Shown in pieces: positions 1-5,060 of a DNA stretch of 5,812 nt. Every line of letters begins with the position of its first letter. Position 1 is the stretch's first letter. Source of the DNA: Dehalococcoidia bacterium (GTDB lineage Bacteria; Chloroflexota; Dehalococcoidia; SZUA-161; SpSt-899); the NCBI GenBank assembly GCA_023271485.1, contig JALPXT010000080.1:1-5812 (forward strand), given 5' to 3'. The position numbers and the translations under genes are program-made. Below the pieces are notes generated by a model. It did not search any database and had not been told where the DNA came from. It was given only the letters and a program-made list of their open reading frames with translations.

Positions 1-27
1 TCACCCGACCCGAAGGCCGGGTGCTAC

Positions 28-61
28 CGATGCGGCGCTGGGCCGGGATCGGGAGGTCTAG
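28..61 (-). other. CRISPR spacer 1 (leader-proximal)
   Basis: These 34 bp lie between the two repeat copies, a usual spacer length for type I-C. No second copy of the sequence is present elsewhere in the window, so it does not target the visible cas genes. At about 74% GC it looks richer in GC than the flanking cas genes. Its target cannot be named from sequence alone; a I-C protospacer would be expected to carry a TTC-like PAM on its 5' side. Confidence 0.9.
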
Positions 62-98
62 GTTTCAATCCTCACCCGACCCGAAGGCCGGGTGCTAC
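62..98 (-). repeat. First full CRISPR repeat, 37 nt, hairpin with UUCG tetraloop
   Basis: On the minus strand, repeat nucleotides 5-26 (window 94-73) can fold into a 9-bp stem. The pairs are CACCCG with CGGGTG, one G-U wobble and two C-G pairs, closed by a UUCG loop in the stable C(UUCG)G form. This leaves GUAG 5' of the stem and exactly 11 nt, AGGAUUGAAAC, 3' of it. An 11-nt 5' handle is what Cas5c/Cas5d cleavage at the base of the stem produces in studied I-C systems, so the predicted cut is between window bases 73 and 72. Typical I-C repeats are 32 nt, so this one is 5 nt longer. The fold was worked out by hand. Confidence 0.93.
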
Positions 99-268
99 AG
101 CGGCTAGCTAGCTTCCTAGCTGGCCGGTGCGAACCCCGTTCGCTGACACTAATTTTATTCCATTGCCCTAGGGCCCCCGTTTCCCGCTCAGATATGGCAT
201 TGTTTCTGCTCTCTCCCGCTGCGAACGTCACATTCCACGCAAGCATTGCTATGGGTTCGCATCTCCCC
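99..268 (-). promoter_or_regulatory. CRISPR leader
   Basis: This stretch lies between the cas2 stop and the first repeat and carries no convincing gene. By position it should hold the array promoter and the sequences that direct Cas1-Cas2 to the first repeat. It is dense in symmetric elements: a 10-bp inverted repeat at 102-125, GCGAAC-CCC-GTTCGC at 129-143, the palindrome GCCCTAGGGC at 165-174, and further copies of GCGAAC or its complement at 221-226 and 255-260. CATTG also occurs three times (161, 198, 244). A possible minus-strand -10 box, TAAAAT, lies at 157-152, but no -35-like hexamer sits 16-18 bp upstream, so I do not call a promoter with a defined start. From memory, GCGAACC-type motifs are common in I-C leaders, which supports the call. 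Confidence 0.8.
102..125. repeat. 10-bp inverted repeat at the leader-repeat junction
   Basis: Bases 102-111 pair with 116-125 around a 4-base loop (112-115). On the plus strand all ten positions pair if one G-T wobble (105/122) is allowed; on the minus strand that position is a C/A mismatch. The inner part contains the 10-bp palindrome GCTAGCTAGC (103-112). The element ends 3 bp from the first repeat. It has no T-tract on either side, so it does not look like an intrinsic terminator. Its position suggests a role in spacer integration or array transcription, but that is inference. Confidence 0.7.
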
Positions 269-559
269 TTATACAATGAGTGGCTCATCGAAGTCTATCA
301 CCTGCCAACATCCAAACTCTTCGACGTGCTTATCACGGGGCTCTGACATACGGTAGAATCGGAGGCTGTCCTCCTTTTCATTAATCCGTTTAAGCAGCCT
401 CTGTTTCATCCGTTCATACTGCATTTCATTTACTGAGCACTCAAATACCGATCTCTGAACCCTTTGCCCGTAGTCTTTGCACACCTGCGCCACCTGGCGC
501 AATCGCTTCCGGCCCCCGGCTGTCTCTGTGCTCACATCATAGGTAACGAGAATCCACAA
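269..559 (-). CDS. cas2: Cas2, CRISPR adaptation protein (type I-C)
   Basis: This encodes 96 residues, a normal Cas2 length. Cas2 forms the central dimer of the Cas1-Cas2 integrase that inserts new spacers at the leader-proximal repeat. The N-terminal beta strand WILVTYDVS places the conserved Asp at residue 8. The segments YGQRVQRSVFEC (30-41) and DSLRFYRM (64-71) are typical of I-C Cas2 proteins of the ferredoxin-like fold. I chose a TTG start at 559 because it gives the standard Cas2 N-terminus and has GAGGAG 6 nt upstream. The frame stays open upstream to an ATG at 679, but that 40-residue extension lies inside cas1 and resembles nothing in Cas2. Cas2 starts 10 bp after the cas1 stop, and its ribosome binding site overlaps that stop, which suggests translational coupling. 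It is the last gene before the leader. Confidence 0.96.
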   Translation of the reverse strand: MWILVTYDVSTETAGGRKRLRQVAQVCKDYGQRVQRSVFECSVNEMQYERMKQRLLKRINEKEDSLRFYRMSEPRDKHVEEFGCWQVIDFDEPLIV

Positions 560-565
560 GACACT

Positions 566-574
566 CTCCTCACC
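566..574 (-). promoter_or_regulatory. Ribosome binding site deciding the cas2 TTG start
   Basis: The minus strand reads GGTGAGGAG, with GAGGAG ending 6 nt before the TTG at 559. It overlaps the TGA stop of cas1 (572-570). A well-placed site plus homology to the Cas2 N-terminus outweighs the rarer start codon. Confidence 0.75.
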
Positions 575-1601
575 GATAGATAAAAGGTATATAGTGTTCC
601 ATGTCCCCACGCAGGTGACGTGCCAGCAAACGTGCCTGAATATGCGGCACCAATCCCAGGGGCATCTTCCGATCCGCAACGGAATGGAACACTTCGTCGG
701 CCTTGCGCTTCTGATAGGCTGCTATAACTGCCTTCCGACCCTCTTCATTCAAATGAACCGCGCCGCCAGACCGCTCGACGAAATGGCTCCTGGTTATTTG
801 CTGCCGGTTAATGAGCGTCAGCGCCAGCCGATCAGCCAGAACCGAGCGGAGTTCTTCCATCAAATCCAGCCCCAGCGATGGCCTCCCCGATCGTATGGCG
901 TGTAGATAGCCAATCTGCGGGTCGAGGCCAACGCCCTCAGCTCCCGCAACGCAGTCGTTGAGTAGCAAAGTATAGATGAAGGAAAGGAGAGCGTTTACAG
1001 GGTCACGTGGTGGCCGACGGTTTCGTCCGTCAAAGCGGAAGGTTTCCTTATACCGGCGAATCATATGGTCGAAGACGCTGAAGTAAAGGGAAGCTGCCAT
1101 TCCCTCAAGTCCACGCACTGTATCAATGTCCCGGCTTTCAGCCAGCTCTGATAGCATTGCGGCGTGCCTTTCTCCCACGAGGCGAAAAGCCTCGACATCC
1201 TCAGACTCCTCTACCTCCCGGGAGGCCCGCATCACCACATGACGGGCATTCTGTATCTTCCCGGCTACCATATTGCGCGCAATGGCCAGAGTCTGCTCCC
1301 GTGACTCCAATGCTCGGTGCTGTGCCTGGCGCAGCAAAACATTCCCCGAGGTCGGGCCGACGAGCCTGGCCTTGAACCGCCCGTTGGAGTTCAGTAAGAC
1401 CAACGACCGCCCATCCTCAGCACAGCGGTGCATGGCAGCGGGACTCACGAGGACATTACCAAAGCATACCACGGCACCGAGGTGATGAATGGGAACCTGG
1501 AGCTGTGTCTTACCATCCACCTCCACTTTCAGCGTTTCATGATCCAGGTGCAGATAGGCCCCTTGGGTTATAATATACAGCGTGTTCAGTATTTGATGCA
1601 T
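570..1601 (-). CDS. cas1: Cas1, CRISPR integrase (type I-C)
   Basis: This encodes 343 residues, the usual length for I-C Cas1. Cas1 is the metal-dependent integrase that, with Cas2, inserts prespacers into the array. The N-terminal beta domain begins MHQILNTLYI. The alpha domain carries the catalytic set: Glu166 in GLEGMAA, His234 in YLHAIRSGRPSLGLD and Asp246 in GLDLMEELR, with Glu249/Glu250 close by. NGRFKARL and GNVLLR (residues 73-91) are family hallmarks. The frame runs 16 codons further to an ATG at 1649, but homologues begin at the MHQILNTLY-like segment and a GGTGAGG sequence lies 9 nt before the ATG at 1601, so I use 1601. Cas1 follows cas4 after a 102-bp gap and is followed by cas2 after 10 bp. 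No key residue is missing. Confidence 0.97.
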   Translation of the reverse strand: MHQILNTLYIITQGAYLHLDHETLKVEVDGKTQLQVPIHHLGAVVCFGNVLVSPAAMHRCAEDGRSLVLLNSNGRFKARLVGPTSGNVLLRQAQHRALESREQTLAIARNMVAGKIQNARHVVMRASREVEESEDVEAFRLVGERHAAMLSELAESRDIDTVRGLEGMAASLYFSVFDHMIRRYKETFRFDGRNRRPPRDPVNALLSFIYTLLLNDCVAGAEGVGLDPQIGYLHAIRSGRPSLGLDLMEELRSVLADRLALTLINRQQITRSHFVERSGGAVHLNEEGRKAVIAAYQKRKADEVFHSVADRKMPLGLVPHIQARLLARHLRGDMEHYIPFIYR

Positions 1602-1703
1602 CTCTCGATCCTCACCCGATGTCGTCTTCAGAACCTGCCCCAATCGCACTATAGAGCAATAGCCGCATCTGCAAGAGCAGTCTCCTGACCACGATTATCA
1701 CGG
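1602..1703 (-). other. cas4-cas1 intergenic gap
   Basis: This 102-bp gap is the only sizeable one between cas genes here. Next to the cas4 stop lies a weak dyad, CCGTGATAATCGTGG on the minus strand (1703-1689), with two G-T pairs and no T-tract, so it is not a clear terminator. A TATAGT box on the minus strand could be a -10 element, but the upstream hexamer TTGCAG is a poor -35 and the spacing is only 15 bp. The gap ends in the cas1 ribosome binding site, which sits in a 12-nt copy of repeat sequence (1608-1619). A separate promoter for cas1-cas2 is possible but not shown. Confidence 0.5.
1608..1619 (-). repeat. 12-nt copy of CRISPR repeat sequence over the cas1 ribosome binding site
   Basis: The minus strand reads TCGGGTGAGGAT, identical to repeat nucleotides 20-31 (window 79-68). 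It contains the GGTGAGG that serves as the cas1 Shine-Dalgarno sequence, and it spans the predicted Cas5c cut site of the repeat. The other arm of the repeat hairpin (CACCC) is absent upstream, so the processing hairpin would not form here. It may be coincidence. Confidence 0.5.
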
Positions 1704-2333
1704 CTAATCGGCAATAAACAGTGTCCTGTGCAGAGAACGGATTCTGGCGGGGCGCGCTATGGCAGCGTGCAGACAGGATTCAGCCAGCGAGCAGTTCCCG
1801 CACCGTTTGTCGTTCACCGGTGCGGGAAGCTCTGACTTCCGCAACATGCGGCGGATGGCCTTGATGGTAGAATAGACCCGTTCCCGCAATGCAGCATTGA
1901 ACTCGACCTCCCGGCGCCGCCGCGAACTGAAATGATAGACTGCGCCGCGCACCACCGGTTGACCGATCATCTCCTCCAGGCATAATGCCTGGCCGCATAG
2001 TTGGAGATTGGCGTGCCTGCCGGATTTCATCGATCCATACTTGTATTCCACCGGGTATGGAATCTCCCCGCGGAATTCCACCACATCGGCCTTTCCCACC
2101 AACCCCAACCGCTCCGACCACAAGGGCAGCCCCCGCTCGATGCGAACCTCATCGGTGATCTCAGTCTCCTCGTGCGCTCGCTCATGAACATCCCGCCCGC
2201 GCAGGGTGTAAAGGTTCTCATCCCAGATACTCTCCTTATGAATCAATGCACACTGCCGGGGGCAATAGCTATAGTGCTCCAGGGCAGAAAGCAGGATAGG
2301 CTCATCAACCCCTGATTCACATTCCGTGACCAT
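1704..2333 (-). CDS. cas4: Cas4, RecB-like nuclease of CRISPR adaptation
   Basis: This encodes 209 residues, a normal length for I-C Cas4. Cas4 associates with Cas1-Cas2 and trims prespacer ends near the PAM, which sets spacer length and orientation. The iron-sulfur cluster ligands are visible: Cys24 in SYCPRQCAL (Cys28 is next to it), and Cys178, Cys181 and Cys187 in CGNCSLAESC. The RecB-type nuclease motifs are His50 in RGRDVHERAH, Asp83 in GKADVV, Glu96 and Lys98 in PVEYKYG, and the QLCGQALCLEEM motif (111-122). The ATG at 2333 lies 6 bp after the cas7c stop, with only a short AGGGG 3 nt upstream, so it may depend on translational coupling. Catalytic and cluster residues all appear intact. 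Confidence 0.96.
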   Translation of the reverse strand: MVTECESGVDEPILLSALEHYSYCPRQCALIHKESIWDENLYTLRGRDVHERAHEETEITDEVRIERGLPLWSERLGLVGKADVVEFRGEIPYPVEYKYGSMKSGRHANLQLCGQALCLEEMIGQPVVRGAVYHFSSRRRREVEFNAALRERVYSTIKAIRRMLRKSELPAPVNDKRCGNCSLAESCLHAAIARPARIRSLHRTLFIAD

Positions 2334-2339
2334 GGACCC

Positions 2340-3242
2340 CTATCCCACGAGTCGAGTTAGGACCACCCCCGCAGGCAAATTCTCCTCATCTACCTCGACG
2401 GTGTAATCCACAAACTTCCGTGGGGCCTCCACACCTTCCTTAATCTTCACAGTGACATGCTCAAAAAGCTTGTGAGCTGGGGCATTGCCCACGCTCTTCT
2501 CGTGACTGAAGACATACAGCCCGCGGCAGGACATCAGCCCGCGGCTGGCAGAGTGGTCGAGGTCCCACATACTTTCCAGGGCCTGCCAAAAGAGCGCCAG
2601 GTCTTCTGAGGTGCAGCCGGTGTCCTGAGCAAAATGAGGGGTGAAAAACCCGTGACCCCGGTAGAGGCCGTAAGGCACCAGGGTCTTCCGGCCCATCGTT
2701 CCAGTGGGAGCCTTTTCGTCCTCATCCACGCGGGTTTCCTCCTCAGCGTGACTTTCTAAAGCTACCCGGGTGATGGAGAGATCGAGCGGCACCACAGGAT
2801 CGATGGAGCGAGCGAAGGTCAGTTGAATAGGGCCGCGAACTTGCCCGCAGTTGTAACCTTCACCCTTTTTCCCTACAAGTACTGCCCCGAACGTTCTTAT
2901 ATCGTAGTAGTTTTGACACATCCAAGTTCGTGCGTCATCAGCTTTCTTATCCTCGCCTTTTTCGGCACCGACTGCCTCGTAGGCAGCTTTCTTATGATCC
3001 ACAAGGTAGCCGCGGTGCTGCACAAAGATCTTGTATCGCGGCTCCGTTCCCTTCGTGGCATTCACCCAGTCCCGCACCTTCCGCTTGAGGCAGACATCGG
3101 TGACCAGCCCCTGCATGGTCTCGGGATCGACGCGTGGCAAGTTGCCAGCATCGGGATCGCCGTTGGGGTTGCCGTCAGTTACCTCGAAGAGAAGCACGAA
3201 GTCATGGCGACGCTTTATATCGGTATATATTTCAGTGTTCAT
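2340..3242 (-). CDS. cas7: Cas7c (Csd2), Cascade backbone subunit
   Basis: This encodes 300 residues. Cas7c is the backbone subunit that polymerises along the crRNA spacer in the I-C Cascade, in several copies per complex. The N-terminus DFVLLFEVTDGNPNGDPDAG (residues 14-33) followed by LPRVDPET and LVTDVCLKRKVRD is the Csd2 signature. RTFGAVL (116-122), RGPIQLTFARSIDP (136-149) and the thumb-like segment ending in GRKTLVPYGLYRGHGFF (184-200) also match the family. An acidic stretch, EEETRVDEDEK (167-177), precedes that segment. The ATG at 3242 has AAAGGAGG with 8 nt spacing, and that site lies within the last codons of cas8c. The start overlaps the cas8c end by 11 bp, consistent with coupled translation and with the higher copy number of Cas7c. 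Confidence 0.97.
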   Translation of the reverse strand: MNTEIYTDIKRRHDFVLLFEVTDGNPNGDPDAGNLPRVDPETMQGLVTDVCLKRKVRDWVNATKGTEPRYKIFVQHRGYLVDHKKAAYEAVGAEKGEDKKADDARTWMCQNYYDIRTFGAVLVGKKGEGYNCGQVRGPIQLTFARSIDPVVPLDLSITRVALESHAEEETRVDEDEKAPTGTMGRKTLVPYGLYRGHGFFTPHFAQDTGCTSEDLALFWQALESMWDLDHSASRGLMSCRGLYVFSHEKSVGNAPAHKLFEHVTVKIKEGVEAPRKFVDYTVEVDEENLPAGVVLTRLVG

Positions 3243-3690
3243 TTAGGTCCCCTCCTTTGATTGATATTCTTTCTTCAAGTTCGATTGCTTCTTGATCTTC
3301 ATCCTGCTGAGACTGCTTATAAGCTATGGCACCGGCGCGATCGGCTGCCCGCTGGTGCCAGTAACCCAATGAAAAGAGTCCCTGCTGTTCCAGGGTTAGC
3401 GTTTTGGGAAAGGTGCTGAGCCCAGATTGAACTTCCTCCAGCTTCTTTCCCAAGGCTACATAATAGCCGCGCTTCTCCTTACGCAATTTGCTCAGATGTG
3501 CTTGGGCTCCTCTCAGCAAATGGCCAAAGACCGACGCTGGCGCTGATGAAGCTGTGCCGTAGAATCGGTCTACGATAGTGCTGTTGAGCTGGCGCGGTTT
3601 GGCCGCTTCCTCTTGAACCGACTCCAATACAGCTAGGAGCTTACCACAAAGATAGGCGGGATGCTGGTTCTCAGGGTCACGTTTAACCAT
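3232..3690 (-). CDS. cas11c: Cas11c, small subunit from an internal start within cas8c
   Basis: Type I-C loci lack a separate small-subunit gene. In studied I-B, I-C and I-D systems the small subunit is translated from an internal start in the large-subunit gene. Here Met457 of Cas8c (ATG at 3690-3688) is preceded on the minus strand by GAGGAGG (3702-3696), 5 nt before the ATG, an almost ideal ribosome binding site in mid-gene. The product would have 152 residues, start just before the conserved AYLCGKLLAVLE segment and look largely helical, as expected for Cas11, which lines the belly of Cascade and contacts the target strands. Met443, the nearest upstream Met, has no comparable site. The family behaviour is known; its use here is inferred from the start site and position. 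Confidence 0.82.
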   Translation of the reverse strand: MVKRDPENQHPAYLCGKLLAVLESVQEEAAKPRQLNSTIVDRFYGTASSAPASVFGHLLRGAQAHLSKLRKEKRGYYVALGKKLEEVQSGLSTFPKTLTLEQQGLFSLGYWHQRAADRAGAIAYKQSQQDEDQEAIELEERISIKGGDLNEH

Positions 3691-5058
3691 GAAATCCTCC
3701 TCTATATTTGATTGCTGGGAGAGTAAAACCATCTTGATGAGAGCGGCGCGGGGATATGTGATGCGCTGTTCCGCCCGGTTTCGCTTCACTGCCTGAAATA
3801 GCAGCCACATGGGTAGTGGGTCCTGCTCGAAGGCCAGGCGCATCAATACCTGGCAGACATTGGGGTTAAGCTGTTTGCGGTCTGGCTTGTTGTTCCTCCG
3901 GGGAATAGTGGCATTGGCAAGGTCATACAGGGATAGCGGTCTCCCTTCTCCCCCATACACATCTACGATATTTTGTAGAATAAAATATCGTGCCAGGCTG
4001 CGCTGGGCATCGTCTACTGTGGTATCCACCCAGTCCCTCACCGCCACTCGTCCGCCGCTAGCAGAAAAGGCCGTGGCATAGAATCGGTTGGCATCAATTT
4101 GAGTGGCGGTATCCCTTCCCTTGAATACTGAAGTCATCAGCTCTTTAACCTCTTCTGGCTTTGGGTCACGGAGCATCAAGGCCGGCGAGAAGGGGCACTC
4201 TTCCCGAGTCCAGAAGATGTATCTGAATGGCCCCATCCTAATGCTGGTATCATCATCGCGAACAAGGTCGATCGCAGCCTGGGAATAAGCCTCCACGCAC
4301 TTCTTGCAGCATGGCGAGATACGAGATTCTGATTGTCCGTAGGAGTAGGCGGCGGGGAAGTTGGCTGAAATGAGGGCATTTCCCTTCGCCTTGCCGCCAG
4401 GGATGCCGGGAATCTTGAACGGATGCCGTGGAACAGGTGCAGCTACCTTGCCGCAAATAAGGCATTGCATTTCCTTCGGTGCTGCACCGCTAAGTTCCCT
4501 TTCGTCAATCTCTTGAGTTGAGCTGTCCTCCTCGTCCTCCTTTTCCTTCATTACCCGTGCCCAGAACTCATCAGCCCAGAATTCCTGCACTTCATCTCTA
4601 TCTACCGGCCAGATACCCTCGACGCAAAAGGCGACCACTTCCTCCGGCCTCATCTTTCTGTCCTTGGGCATCTGGAGCATACCCCACTGAAAATTCTGCA
4701 AAAATCGCTCTACCGCTTTAACTGATGGCTCCTTTGTAGATTCAGCGCACCTCTTTACCAGTTCAACGAATGCCTGGTGACGCTGGGAGGTTTTGGCATC
4801 TCGCGGCATACCGAGGGCGTATTCTGCGGTATCCGTCAGAAGATTGGCCACGATATTGGAGCTCCGGTTCCCCACATCGGGGATTGTGCGTATGACACCC
4901 CTGGTTTTCGATTCAGGATCGCCGAGATAGGTTGGCGGATTGGAAAGGAGTTGCCCCGACATATCAAGCTCAATTACCCAGGAAACCTGCCCGCGCTTAT
5001 ATCCTATAGGAGGCAAATCTCGCCTTTCGGCATACTCGGCCAGTTTTTGTAGCAGCAT
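3232..5058 (-). CDS. cas8c: Cas8c (Csd1), Cascade large subunit
   Basis: This encodes 608 residues, within the usual range for Csd1. Cas8c recognises the PAM, helps open the target DNA and recruits Cas3. The N-terminus, MLLQKLAEYAER followed by PPIGY, is the normal Csd1 start. Family features include Cys199/Cys202 (CLICG) with Cys250/Cys251/Cys254 (SPCCKKC), a likely zinc site in the insert region, and FRYIFWT near 278-284. Residues 169-190 are strongly acidic and probably a flexible linker. The C-terminal helical part (about 457-608) contains AYLCGKLLAVLE and LTLEQQGLFSLGYWHQR and is also translated separately as Cas11c. A Gln/Asp/Glu-rich tail follows residue 581. The ATG at 5058 has GGGGAGGG 6 nt upstream, inside the end of cas5c, 2 bp after its stop. 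Confidence 0.96.
   Translation of the reverse strand: MLLQKLAEYAERRDLPPIGYKRGQVSWVIELDMSGQLLSNPPTYLGDPESKTRGVIRTIPDVGNRSSNIVANLLTDTAEYALGMPRDAKTSQRHQAFVELVKRCAESTKEPSVKAVERFLQNFQWGMLQMPKDRKMRPEEVVAFCVEGIWPVDRDEVQEFWADEFWARVMKEKEDEEDSSTQEIDERELSGAAPKEMQCLICGKVAAPVPRHPFKIPGIPGGKAKGNALISANFPAAYSYGQSESRISPCCKKCVEAYSQAAIDLVRDDDTSIRMGPFRYIFWTREECPFSPALMLRDPKPEEVKELMTSVFKGRDTATQIDANRFYATAFSASGGRVAVRDWVDTTVDDAQRSLARYFILQNIVDVYGGEGRPLSLYDLANATIPRRNNKPDRKQLNPNVCQVLMRLAFEQDPLPMWLLFQAVKRNRAEQRITYPRAALIKMVLLSQQSNIEEDFMVKRDPENQHPAYLCGKLLAVLESVQEEAAKPRQLNSTIVDRFYGTASSAPASVFGHLLRGAQAHLSKLRKEKRGYYVALGKKLEEVQSGLSTFPKTLTLEQQGLFSLGYWHQRAADRAGAIAYKQSQQDEDQEAIELEERISIKGGDLNEH
3696..3702 (-). promoter_or_regulatory. 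Internal Shine-Dalgarno sequence for Cas11c
   Basis: GAGGAGG on the minus strand falls in the cas8c codons for Glu-Glu-Asp (residues 453-455) and ends 5 nt before the in-frame ATG at 3690. It is stronger than the sites of cas1 and cas4 in this locus, which argues for selection to initiate translation here. Confidence 0.8.
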
Positions 5059-5060
5059 CT

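Larger units (their letters stand above)
1..98 (-). CRISPR. Leader-proximal end of a type I-C CRISPR array, truncated by the window edge
   Basis: A complete 37-nt repeat lies at 62-98. Its last 27 plus-strand bases (72-98) recur without mismatch at 1-27, with a 34-nt spacer (28-61) between. Read on the minus strand the repeat ends in ATTGAAAC, the usual 3' end of type I-C and related repeats, so the array is transcribed leftward in the same direction as the cas genes. The array starts right after the leader downstream of cas2 and continues beyond base 1, so its length is unknown. The visible spacer is the leader-proximal one and therefore most likely the newest. It is about 74% GC (25 of 34 bases). 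With only two repeat copies visible the call would be weak alone, but the adjacent cas1-cas2 and the ATTGAAAC end make it secure. Confidence 0.95.

Noticed and set aside
58..288. Open frame of 76 codons on the minus strand across the leader and part of the first repeat
   Set aside because: It overlaps the cas2 end, the leader and a CRISPR repeat, and the peptide has no recognisable family features.
92..346. Plus-strand open frame of 84 codons across the leader
   Set aside because: It is antisense to the leader and the end of cas2, resembles no protein I recognise, and starts within the repeat.
560..679. N-terminal extension of cas2 to the ATG at 679
   Set aside because: The 40 extra residues are cas1 coding sequence in another frame and are not part of Cas2 proteins; the TTG at 559 has a well-placed ribosome binding site.
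1602..1649. N-terminal extension of cas1 to the ATG at 1649
   Set aside because: Homologues start at the MHQILNTLY-like segment, and the extension includes the cas1 ribosome binding site.
1626..1672. Possible minus-strand promoter for cas1 (TTGCAG and TATAGT)
   Set aside because: The -35 matches consensus at only three of six positions and the spacing is 15 bp, too weak to call.
1689..1703. Terminator-like dyad after cas4
   Set aside because: The stem relies on two G-T pairs, the loop is too tight for the full stem, and no T-tract follows.
2823..3260. Plus-strand open frame of 145 codons antisense to cas7c
   Set aside because: It is fully explained as a shadow of cas7c, whose protein carries strong family signatures on the other strand.
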